This document shows, one piece after another, positions 54,663-64,000 of a stretch of 64,000 bases of DNA; the stretch's first letter is position 1; every line of letters begins with the position of its first letter. This DNA comes from Paragorgia papillata (Eukaryota > Cnidaria > Anthozoa > Scleralcyonacea > Coralliidae): contig JAWNZC010000322.1 of NCBI GenBank assembly GCA_035771165.1, positions 4,928,001 through 4,992,000 of the forward strand, written 5' to 3'. The notes below the pieces were generated by a model. It did no database searches, had not been told where the DNA came from, and saw only the letters and a program-made list of their open reading frames with translations. The position numbers were made by a program, and so were the translations under genes.

Positions 54663-56314
54663 ATGGCTACTGCAGCACCTGAAGAAGCCCACGTTGCTCA
54701 GTTAGAGAGTTTATTAACATGTTCAATGTGTCTGGAAACATTAAAAGACCCACGAACACTTGTTTGTTTCCATTCGTTTTGTAAATGTTGCTTGCAGAAG
54801 TATGTGGAAGGCCAACGTGAAAAGGCGGCAGGAAAGGTGATTGAAGCATTCCACTGTCCAGTATGTAGGACAGCATTTTCTTTAAAGCAAGGAGAGCAAG
54901 TTGAAGGGATGCTGGCAAATTATTTCATCAACAATATGCTCGAAGTCGTTGCGATACAACGTCGTGCAAAGAAACTGCCATGTTTCTTTTGTGGATCACA
55001 GAAGCCTGCTGTTAGTCGGTGTACAACATGTGAGTGCAATTTGTGCAGCAAATGTCTTACCACCCACAACAACTGGCCTGGCTTCAACGAACATGTTGTA
55101 TTCACCATGGACGAGTTGGCTAAACCAGAAAATCAAGCCAAAGCCAGAGGCAAGCCACGCTGTCGGAAACACGAGAACAAAATCCTCAAGTTTTATTGTG
55201 AAACTTGTAAGGAACTCGTCTGTAGATATTGCATGGATTTTAGTCATGTACGGCCAGATCATTTGTGTTTTCCAATAGCAGAAGTAGCTGAGAAGCTCAA
55301 AGAAACGTTGATGGCATTCTATGCCATTCTAGATGAACAACTCAAGGAAGGAAATGAGGTGTTGCAGAAAATAGAAAATAACACAGAGTCCCTGAAGAAT
55401 AACGCCAAGAAAGCAAAATATGACATTATGCAACAAAAGAAAGCCATTTTAGAAGCATTTACACAGAAACTTGAAGAGAATGCTGCAAAAATGATAAAAG
55501 AAGTTGATAAGAAATGTAATGAAGTGTATGAGCCACTTGTACAGCAAAAAAACAACGTCAAAGCTTTCGTGGACAAGGTGAAATGTTCCATGGACATAGC
55601 CAAAAACCTCATTGAAAAAGGAAGTCATGAAGAAGTTATCTCCATTCAAAAAATGGTTGAAGAAAATGTGGAAAAAGTGAAAAATGAACGTCCATGGATT
55701 ATGAAACCCATTCACAATGGCAACATCCAATTCAAAGCCAAATCTATGGTTCCAATAGATGGCACAAATAGAGGCAATTGCTTGAACAACCTTGGAGAAG
55801 TAGGTAAGATACTATTAAATAAAAGTATTAATTACAGAAATAACCCCCACTGCATGGTTGGCCATGCCAGGTTGATATGGCCAAATTTAAAGAGCTGAGT
55901 GAGTCCCATTGGAAGAATGACAAAACTAAAGCACCAAATGAATGAATGAATGGATTTATAATTTAGTATATGTAATTAAATAGATCAATAGATATAAAGT
56001 AGGAAATTATTTAATGCAGTGTGGTAACCTAATTTATATTTTATTTTTAGTTTGTGATCCTATAACAAAACCTGGTAAGTAAATGCATAATCTGTGTTCT
56101 GATAACTATGAATTTATTTTTTTGCTACATGTATGGGGTTGTCCACATTCCCTAAGAGGGGGAGGTGTTCCCATATAGTAACTATATACAGGGTCATGTC
56201 TCTGTATAGAGTATGGTTTTCAGGGTACAACTGGTGTATTAATCACTACGCAAATGTTCACTTGTTGTTTCTTCCCTAGATCAAGGTTTCAAAGAGTGCA
56301 TCCAGCTGCTTTAG
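54663..56314 (+). CDS. TRIM-like RING, B-box, coiled-coil protein
   Basis: Predicted exons 54663-55803, 56051-56074 and 56280-56314, all joined in phase 1 with GT..AG borders, give 399 residues. A C3HC4 RING lies at 20-68, B-box 1 at about 107-135 with its full Cys/His set (CFFC..CTTCECNLC..C..H), and B-box 2 at about 165-205 (CRKH..CETCKELVCRYC). A long coiled coil rich in Lys and Glu covers about 212-345. The middle exon is only 24 nt (VCDPITKP) and the last adds DQGFKECIQLL. There is no NHL, SPRY or other C-terminal domain. The family acts as E3 ubiquitin ligases, often in innate immunity. It is a paralogue of the 39,987 gene, about 80% identical in the first 220 residues. The first exon is certain; the last two are predictions. 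Confidence 0.88.
56051..56074 (+). other. Predicted 24-nt symmetric microexon
   Basis: TTATTTTTAG precedes it and GTAAGTAAAT follows, both good splice signals. It is phase 1 on both sides, so it can be skipped without breaking the frame. The encoded residues are VCDPITKP. Confidence 0.6.
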
Positions 56315-56999
56315 ATTGAAAGGGGTACCCCCAGCATCATAATTTTCAGCATAGAAATAAAACAATCTTATCTAAATTTAAGAAGAGTAGCAATTAATTA
56401 TAAAATGATATATTAACACAGTGTGACGTGTTACCATACTGTACTGGTATCTTATCAGGGATATTTTCAAGCACTTTTCTACAACCAGTATATGGGTAAA
56501 ATACTTAATCTTCAATTGAGTTCTTCTGTAATTATTCTTTTTCACAATTTATCTGGACAAGAACATTTAATGGAATCCACAAGTTACCCACACTGCTCAT
56601 GGCCATGCAGTGGATTTAAGCTACTTCATGTTACCACAACATGATGACACTCACGAGACCCACGCTACAACCAGAACCTACTTCAATAAAAAAAATTATT
56701 TCTTCATCATTAAATAACCTATCTACTAATCATTACCTTCAAAAAATTAGATTGTACTCTACATCTTTGAGATATTTTTTCTGAAAATTCCTCACAGAAA
56801 ATCACTGGAAATCGCACTTCTGGGGGCTTCTAAAATTCAAAATGTTTTGGGGAGCATGCCCCCAGACCCCCCTGGGGGTCTTTACACTTTATAGAAACTT
56901 AATAAACTCAATCTTCCTCTAAAAAATGGCAGTAGACTTAAATGCTTGAAAATATCCCTGCTTATATTTTACTTTTTGGTTTGTTATCCCATAATAAGA
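56315..56999. other. Presumed 3' flank, no other gene
   Basis: AT-rich sequence with a GGGGGC-rich fragment at 56822-56880 (GGGGAGCATGCCCCCAG) like the G/C-rich interiors of hAT-type MITEs. Confidence 0.4.
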
Positions 57000-57125
57000 T
57001 TACCGTATTTTCTGGGCGATAACCCGCACAGTGTATACGGTAACCTGCGGGGCAACAAAAATGTCACTTTTGGAAAAATAAATCAGTGTATTACCCGCAC
57101 CATCGGATAACCTGCAGCTGCTAAT
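57000..57125. repeat. MITE-like fragment with GATAACCCGCAC motifs
   Basis: TTACCGTATTTTCTGGGCGATAACCCGCAC, then AATCAGTGTATTACCCGCACC and CGGATAACCTGC: repeated short blocks like those at the ends of small DNA elements. The limits are unclear. Confidence 0.45.
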
Positions 57126-57394
57126 AATAAGTGTTGGCAATGGAGCACGCCAGACTGACATGTATTTCTTCTTTGTTTGGCGTTCCTTCATTTATTTTCA
57201 GCCATTTTGAATAATGCGGTATATATCAAATAAAATAACTTTTCTCAGTTCACATTTTTAATGGTAATTTTGAGCACACTGCTAGGATCAGCCACCACAC
57301 TTGCTATCCCAAAATGCAAATTGTGCTGCAACTCAAGCCCAGGCTTCTGAAAAATGCAATAGAAAGATTAGGGTTGGCATTCACAGGCCAAAAG

Positions 57395-57448
57395 CTAGGT
57401 ATATGGTTGGGAAACTGGAAACCCAAGTATTTTTTTGTTTGGCCTGAG

Positions 57449-57491
<43 letters not shown>

Positions 57492-57560
57492 TAGGTAGGG
57501 TTGGGAAACCGGAAACCCAAGTATTTTTTTGTTTGGCCTGAGCATATATATATATAGGTG
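57395..57560. repeat. Duplicated 60-bp block with AT microsatellites
   Basis: GGTTGGGAAACTGGAAACCC followed by AAGTATTTTTTTGTTTGGCC occurs at 57403 and again at 57499. Each copy is followed by an (AT)n run. Confidence 0.9.
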
Positions 57561-58017
57561 ACATCACAATAAAATGTGTTGTAAAATGCAAGTTGAACAG
57601 CCATTCCATAGTGACTTGCATGACAAAATTTTAAGGTTAAAAGGTTTTTTTCTGCCACTTTTAATTTAGCACACAGCAATTAGCCTGCTTTAGATAAGGA
57701 AGCCCTGTGGAGATATTTAAAGTAATATATTTCCTAATAATTATATTTTAAGCTTTCGATTTAATGAGTTATGGTCATGTGATTCGCATGACACCAGAAA
57801 TAAGAAAGTTTCCATCATTGGCATTCATATTTATTTTCCTGGCAACATTAATTTTATTTAATTTTATTTAATTTTTACAGATTAAGTATATACTCCATAC
57901 TGTGAGTTTCCTCGATAGTACTGCATGTAAGTTTACTACGTTTCCTTGGTGTATGTGGTGATTAGATTAAATAAGTTTTAATAGTTCTTTGAAAGTTTGC
58001 ATGGTGATAATAGTATT
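57561..58017. other. No gene recognised
   Basis: AT-rich; TTTTATTTAATTTTATTTAA repeat at 57852-57875. Confidence 0.35.
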
Positions 58018-58168
58018 CAAGATAAGTTTTGTGGAAACACCACATTTAATATTTTTTTGCCAAGCTTAGCCAACAGCTTGTTGTATTGCTCTGATGAAGG
58101 CCTGAGTCAACAGGCCGAAAACTTAGCAAATAAATATTAAACGTGGTGTTTCCACAAAACTTATCTTG
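58018..58168 (+). repeat. Foldback with hammerhead-ribozyme-like core
   Basis: The outer arms CAAGATAAGTTTTGTGGAAA and their inverse pair over about 45 bp. In the loop are a small hairpin CAACAGCTTGTTG, then CTGATGA, a perfect 6-bp stem GGCCTG/CAGGCC with loop AGTCAA, then GAAAAC. The order matches a type III hammerhead. There is an extra A after CTGATGA and a mismatch in the helix next to GAAA, so activity is doubtful. Confidence 0.45.
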
Positions 58169-58530
58169 AAGTTTTAATAGGTAAACATGACAATAAATAT
58201 AAACCCTCTACATCGTAATCTACATACCAAACAATAATCTACATAATAATGTACAGTATATAGTAATCTACATGTAATTATATTATGGGGGACTAACAAA
58301 CTTTTATATGACAACAACAAATACTGTGATTTTTAATAAATGCATTTTTTTATTGGCATATAGTTTCTTTTTTTTCTGCGGTAGTTTACAATTAATCGGC
58401 AAACTTTACATTAATCACAGAGGTTTCAATCGAAATGTACAAATTGTCCCAACTTCTAACAGCAAACAGCAAACCACGAACTGGAGTTTGCAGTAAACGT
58501 GGATCGTAAATGTTTTAAGCTCACTATGAC
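58169..58530. other. No gene recognised
   Basis: AT-rich sequence with small repeats of ATAATCTACAT around 58215-58275. Confidence 0.35.
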
Positions 58531-58533
58531 TAA

Positions 58534-58664
58534 AGCCGGTTTTCCACTAGGCGATTTTTTTCTCGCGAAGCGACTTTCTTTTGTTCGAATTCAATAGATT
58601 TCTGATTAGTTCCAGCTCAGAGCTCATGAGACAAAAGAAAAAGTCGCCTAGTGAAAAACCAGCT
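58534..58664. mobile_element. 131-bp MITE with TAA duplication
   Basis: The ends AGCCGGTTTTCCACTAGGCG and the inverted CGCCTAGTGAAAAACCAGCT. TAA flanks both sides (58531-58533 and 58665-58667), as in PIF/Harbinger. A diverged half copy lies at 17893-18018. Confidence 0.88.
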
Positions 58665-58667
58665 TAA

Positions 58668-59067
58668 CCAGTATTTGAACACGCGGTACGAGGTCTTTTA
58701 TAATACTGGTAATTGTTAAAGTGCCTTTATTATATGGAGAAGAGTATTTTACTAGCAACTAAAACACTCGTAGAATCCATATTTCACTACATCCGGGAGC
58801 CGAGTGGCGTATTTCTCGTATGTAACGCTCGCGAGTGACATATCGACAAGTCTTACACCTTCTGCCTAAGTTTCTCTTAATTCAGTTTTTCACGTAAAAT
58901 GACGTATTCGAAGAAGCTGTTGTATTTTTCATTTGTATTTTGAAAACGTTTTTGGTCAAGCGGTTGTAGTTTTTCCATTCAACCCAGTTTATCAACATCA
59001 CTTCCACACATAATTTCATTGTCCATATAATAAATAGAACATTACACGGTTGCTCAAAAAGATATGG
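58668..59067. other. No gene recognised
   Basis: No supported feature. Confidence 0.3.
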
Positions 59068-59166
59068 ATTTTATGTTCTCGTGGCAAGAGCAATATCTCA
59101 CTCGTTCGCTACGCTCACTCGTGAAATATTGTCCTTGCCACTCGAACATAAAATCCATATCTTCTC
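59068..59166. repeat. Hairpin with 48-bp arms
   Basis: AAGATATGGATTTTATGTTC at 59068 is mirrored by GAACATAAAATCCATATCTT ending at 59164. The apex is CTCGTTCGCTACGCTCACTCG. Confidence 0.85.
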
Positions 59167-59187
59167 GTCACCATGTAATATCCTCTT

Positions 59188-60396
59188 TATATCATGGTTG
59201 GGGATTTACATACATATTTAGGATATTTAGAACCTTCTGAGAAGATTTGTAATATATCTTCCTTTCCTAAAATTTCATCTTCATGGACTTTTTTGCCGTT
59301 AAAGTTGATGGAAGTGACGTCAAAAGAGGAATTTGTCCATACAGAAACCACTTTACAGATTCCTCCTTTGACGTCACTTCCGTCAACTTTCACAGCAAAA
59401 AAGTCCACGAAGATGAAATTTTAGAAAAGGAAGATATACTACATATATTCCTCACATGCTACCACTGGACATGCTACCACTACCACTTCACGAGAACAAT
59501 TGGACTGATAACATATTGAGGTACAACATGTGTATCGAAAATACTACATTGCACCGTAAAGGTACGTTTACACACTGCGATTTGTCGGGCCGATTTTGAC
59601 GAATCATTACGTGATTCGCGGACTAATGCGGTAATTCGTCATCCCGACAAATCGTAGTGTGTAAACGGCAACTCCAATTTTCTTTCACGATTTTTAATAA
59701 ATATTTTAACATTACTATATAATGGCGTGAAATGGCGAAAAATGGCGTAAGTTCAGTAGTCATAGTTACCGAAAAAAATCGCTACGATTCTGGAGAAATC
59801 TGTGTCTTTGCTACAGATTTTTCTCCCGATTTTTAGTGTCGGGACTTGCTCACGCCAGCACTCACGACATGAATCGGACGTCCATTTACACACTACGATT
59901 TGTCGGGACGACAAATCGTAGTGAAAATCGGCCCGACAAATCGCAGTGTGTAAACGTACCTTAAAACATTCTGATACAATCAGTAATTCAAATATTCATC
60001 GTTTCCCTAACGATATGCGGCGAAAGTGAGAAGAAAACTCTAAGTTTGTTATGACTTTTAGACTTAGACAATCAGTGACAAAACCTCTTCGGGCACTCTG
60101 AAAAAATCTATTAAAACCAATGCTTGTGAATAAAAAAGTCGTTGAGCGAACGAATTTCCCCCCTCTCCCCCTAATCAATGTTGCTCTCTGATAGCACGTT
60201 TTGAGTAGGACGTATCGAGTTCGGCAGGTATGTTACATTACCCTGAGACACAACATTGAAAGGGGGCGCGGGGGTGTAATTGCTGTGAAAATGAGTGCTG
60301 CCCGAACAGTTTTATGTCACTGATTGAAGATATATTACAAATCTTCTCAGAAGGTTCCAAATATCCTAAATATGTAAAATCCCCAACCATGATATA
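59188..60396. mobile_element. 1.2-kb foldback element with two nested hairpins
   Basis: TATATCATGGTTGGGGATTT at 59188 recurs inverted at 60378-60396, and arms of about 75 bp include CCTTCTGAGAAGATTTGTAA. Inside is a hairpin at 59274-59421 (arms of about 70 bp with TGACGTCA-like centres) and a TAA-flanked MITE at 59560-59961. It is non-coding. Confidence 0.8.
59560..59961. mobile_element. 402-bp MITE with TAA duplication, nested
   Basis: AGGTACGTTTACACACTGCG and its inverse form the ends. TAA is repeated at 59557-59559 and 59962-59964. Internal copies of ACGATTTGTCGGG and its inverse give a branched structure. It fits a PIF/Harbinger-like miniature element. Confidence 0.88.
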
Positions 60397-60682
60397 TGCA
60401 CTTTAAAATACATTTCAAATCGGTAATGTTTTTTTGAAAATTGAAATAAATTCTTACTTTTTATCTTTTTATCTTTCTGTGTTGATTTGTTGTTTAATTC
60501 ACTTCAGAAGGCTGACAGTTAAAACGTTTGAATGGTTTTGCTCTGATAAATAACAAATATAATTTTTTTATTTCCTATTACTATCATCTCTGTGGAGTGG
60601 GTTTATTTCAGTCAAATTCTACCTTTAAAATTAATAATTTTAAATACGTGGAAAGGGTGAAAATTATTCCCGCTCGTTCGTC
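60397..60682. other. No gene recognised
   Basis: AT-rich flank upstream of a transposase remnant. The missing N-terminal part of the transposase is not found here. Confidence 0.35.
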
Positions 60683-61045
60683 ATGGACAATGATCCATCG
60701 CAAACATCAGCGAAAGCGAAGCGGGCTTTACGTTCAGTGAAGGCGACAATGCAAGTAATACCGGCTAAGTCCCCTAACCCGAATCCTATTGAAAATGTTT
60801 TCCATACTGTGCGCAAACAGCTGGATGCAGAGGTCAAACAGAAAAATATCAATCGTGAAACGTGGGATCAATTTGTCGACAGAGTGAAACGCAATATCTG
60901 GTCTGTTTCAAAAGAATACATCGATAAAACAATAGCCAGCATGCCGCACAGAATAATAATAGGTACGCAATGCGTACATGCGTCTACGTTTAGGGCTAGT
61001 GTACATCGTTTGCAATCACGTGACATTGGACGCCATCTTGCTTGA
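60683..61045 (+). pseudogene. Tc1/mariner transposase C-terminal remnant
   Basis: The open frame reads DNDPSQTSAKAKRAL and then SPNPNPIENVFHTVRKQL, the second Asp and the last Glu regions of the DDE domain of Tc1-like transposases, followed by IDKTIASMPHRI. The DNA-binding half and the first catalytic Asp are absent. The last 25 codons after PHRI no longer match the family. There is no internal stop. It is a decayed fragment, though a recruited host domain cannot be excluded. Confidence 0.8.
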
Positions 61046-61560
61046 TTCCCATTAATTTCTAATACCCTTCCTAAAACAAACATGATGGTGACCGGTGTGT
61101 CAACAATGTTTGCCAAGCAAAAAATCAACCGATATGATGGTGACGTCATGTGCAACAATCTATTCACATAATCTGATTTTTCTCATGATACATATCATTT
61201 AATAAAAACAACGACATGTATAGTAATTGCGATAAGACATAACTGACTACTACCTGTATAGTAAGTAAAGCCACATTACATGCACCAGGAGGAAAATTGA
61301 GTCCAGTTAATCAGATCATGTGAATGGGCCTTTGATTGAAATAATCATCAAAGACACTGACAGGCAGTGTAAATGTGTAATTAATATAACAATAGAGGAC
61401 ATAGGGAAGAATATAAGTATCTATGAAGCAAAAAAAGTGTTATTAATAATCGTGGTAGGAGCATTTACTAAGAGTTTAATTTTTTATTCCATTTTTGAAG
61501 AAATGGATCGCTCGGTTGGACTACTTTATAGCATATACAGTTGCACATTTAATAAAATGT
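61046..61560. other. No gene recognised
   Basis: No supported feature. Confidence 0.3.
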
Positions 61561-61615
61561 AAGCTTACAGTACAGTACAGTACAGTACAGTACAGTACAT
61601 ACAGTACAGTGTATA
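61561..61615. repeat. (CAGTA)n microsatellite
   Basis: About nine copies of ACAGT/CAGTA in tandem with one interruption. Confidence 0.9.
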
Positions 61616-61637
61616 CTATTTTGACGCATATTATAAA

Positions 61638-62303
61638 CACCGTGGTTATAGGTCCGACACCGGACCTTGTTGTTCTCCGGCTATAGGTCCGACATTGACA
61701 GAACGCGTGCGCAATACAGTTTATTTCGACTTTGCCTGTTGGATCATTTCAACAACTAGTACAAGTCCGACATTGTTTGGTCTTTCGTTTGAAAGATCCG
61801 TGTAACAGAACACATGGATATTTGCCAATAAAACTGAACTCGTGTGGCACGGCGATCGCCTTCGTCGCACAGAATATGTATTTATAGCGACGTTCTCGTC
61901 CGTAAGACTTTCTCCTAGTTTACGGTACATTTACGGTATTCGACAGATAAAAAAAAAAAGAAACGTAGATACTCATTCATTCATTCAAGGAACCTAAACT
62001 AAAACCAGTTCGAAGCAGAAAACGTAAACTTCCGAGAGTAAGCTTAATTTAAATTCTATCGCAGTAACGCCATAGTTTACATTCGTAATCTTTTTCTTTG
62101 TGACTTTATCGGATCCTCCCGTGCTGTATCAGCTTCAGCGTTTGCGGATTCGATTAAGACAGAATGATGTCGGACCTTGTACTAGTTGTTGAAAAGATCC
62201 GACAGGCAAAGTCGAAATAAACTGTATTGCGCACGCGTTCTGTCAATGTCGGACCTATAGCCGGAGAACAACAAGGTCCGGTGTCGGACCTATAACCACG
62301 GCG
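61638..62303. mobile_element. Mutator-like element, 9-bp TSD TATTATAAA
   Basis: CACCGTGGTTATAGGTCCGA at the left is mirrored at the right with one mismatch in the outermost bases. The arms extend about 140 bp each, including GCGCACGCGTTCTGTCAATG and ACTAGTACAAGTCCGAC-like blocks. TATTATAAA is repeated at 61629-61637 and 62304-62312. The 360-bp centre is non-coding. Confidence 0.88.
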
Positions 62304-62312
62304 TATTATAAA

Positions 62313-64000
62313 TGCGACAATGGCTTTTAGAATATTAAAATCCCGTAAAATGAATCAGGGTATCCTTTCTATATTTATTTTTGAAACGATAAACTGTTTT
62401 GTCTGTAACTGTCGGGCTTACAGTAACGTTGAGGACAAATTCCATCATGTTTCCACAAGTTCCATAGAGATTAACGTTGATCATGTGACACAGTATAAGT
62501 TATAATTACTTCCTTACCTTGATAAAATCTTCCCGAAATCAAAAGAAACAACTCGTTTTCAATGACTCGATCGTTCGTAGACAAGATGGACGAAGCTAGC
62601 AATGAAGCAGAATTAAAGCAGTCCACGCCATATTCACTAAATCACATTACCCTGTTTCTTACTCGGAAAACATCGGCACACCTTCGCTTATATTGGCTAT
62701 GTAATACACTCCGAACGTTTCGCGCGCCGATGAATCTGATCGAAGAAACCTATTACGTCACAAAAGTGACAATACTCAGCCAGACGGTCAGATAGGTTTT
62801 TACGGGTAGACGCAAAAAGTGTTTGTAAAGGTAATGGTCATCGTACTAAATATTAAATGAAGTACATTATACTGTTAATAAATGTTCTCATAAACAATGT
62901 TCTTCAATGTTCTGCTATTCCCAGATGTTTATGCGGAAGTGTATCAAATTAATATAAAGCGCAATTTATGACACGCAACCATTAAGATAATATGTAAAAA
63001 TATACAATATATTTTAAGTTACAGCACAACTATTGATCCGAGTGGCTCTATGACAATGTGATCATTACTAACTAAAGTTACAATAAACGCAAATTACGAC
63101 ATGCTACCACTGAGGGAATGTATAAGGACATATGCCTTTTATTGAATGTCAGTGGTTGCGTGTGGTAGCCAGTGAACTCGATGACGATGTAAGTTAAAAT
63201 GTGATACCTGGAACGCTAACGAAGAACCAAAAAGTGAGGCAAAAAGTTCCAGGCCCCTGCGCGGTTTGCAGGTACGATTCAGTCTCCCACAAAATGTTTT
63301 TTACACGGCCGCCCGTCTTGAGCGAACTGCGAAGGCTCGAAAAGGTTTGAAAACATTATTTATCAAATTATTTTGTCACATTTTTTCCCATTGTTGTGCA
63401 GTGCTGTTGTTGTTTTATTTACTGTATAGCAGTCCGAAATTATACAGTAAATTAAGCTCGGGTCTCGGGATGAAAATAGGCTGAGAAAACAGACGCCTTT
63501 TGCTGGCTATGATATGAAAACAGCCAGCTGAAAAGGTGAGAACAAGAGTGAGAAAGCTATTGTTGTACGAATAAGTTTGAAGACGTATTGATACTTGATA
63601 TCCAATGTCATTTTCTTATTTCTGCTCCTTTATTCTTTGTTCGAATGTGTTAAACGGCATTATGATATTTTAAGAAATAACTGACAACTATTTATTTTTC
63701 ACGTTTACTCATGGAACAAAATGACACTGATGGAACTGGTACTAACCTAAACGGCATATTCTATACTAAGTTTGTGTTGATTTTTTGTATCCTCTTCGTA
63801 GTGACGAAACTCTAATATATATGGTTTATAATATAACGAAAATTTGATTTAATTTCTTCACTGACAAACTTCGTGCACGTTTTGTAAAGACAATGACTTT
63901 TACTATAGCAACAAATAGACAATCACTGCATAATTAGTTCGGCAGCATAGCACAACCAATTAAAATTTAAAATGCACGTTTAGCAAAGCGTGATAAAATG
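62313..64000. other. No gene recognised
   Basis: About 1.7 kb without a supported gene. Chance frames at 62562-62795 and 63266-63484 have no recognised content. A short inverted block with GCTGGCTATGATATGAAAAC..AGCCAGC lies near 63501-63530. Confidence 0.35.

Noticed and set aside
55804..55898. Read-through C-terminus of the second TRIM-like ORF
   Set aside because: It begins exactly at a consensus GTAAGA donor and has no family similarity. Splicing is the better explanation.

Overview
This window looks like an animal nuclear genome, AT-rich, gene-poor and dominated by mobile elements. My best guess is a cnidarian, probably an anthozoan. The guess rests on TRIM-like RING/B-box genes, a death-effector-like domain, intron-split coding exons with GT..AG borders, CR1/L2-like LINEs, a BEL/Pao retroelement, pogo/Tigger and Tc1 transposases, and very many short inverted-repeat elements. 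No prokaryotic operon, CRISPR array or intact structural RNA gene was seen. The species assignment is inference only.

Positions 1-8 kb are a graveyard of retroelements: a LINE endonuclease piece (+), a broken LINE on the minus strand carrying a 2A-like peptide and a PHD finger, a 5'-truncated BEL/Pao polyprotein (-), and a LINE 3' end (+). From 8 to 23 kb there are non-coding DNA elements. They include a 1.28-kb element with 277-bp inverted repeats, two adjacent 2.6-kb TA-flanked elements filled with short ACAAGTTGTAAC-like repeats, 5S-rRNA-derived SINEs, and nested foldbacks. At 23-27 kb lies a decayed pogo/Tigger transposon whose right end abuts a gamma-glutamyl hydrolase (GGH) pseudogene. 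Two apparently intact, intronless GGH genes follow on the minus strand (29.7-30.8 and 32.5-33.5 kb). At 33.7-38.2 kb there are two Mutator-like inverted-repeat elements with perfect 9-bp target duplications; one carries an open 195-codon zinc-finger-like reading frame.

The two best host genes are TRIM relatives on the plus strand. The first (39,987 to about 44,389) encodes RING and B-box domains, a long disordered tandem-repeat region containing a recent 456-bp duplication, and a C-terminal domain that reads like a death-effector domain. The second (54,663 to about 56,314) encodes RING, two B-boxes and a coiled coil, followed by a predicted 24-nt microexon and a short last exon. Between and after them are more inverted-repeat elements, satellites, a Tc1/mariner transposase remnant and long stretches with nothing recognisable.

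The genes are not an operon. The two TRIM paralogues and the GGH family are local duplications. The mobile elements supply most of the structure, with at least eight insertions flanked by 9-10-bp duplications, most of them exact.
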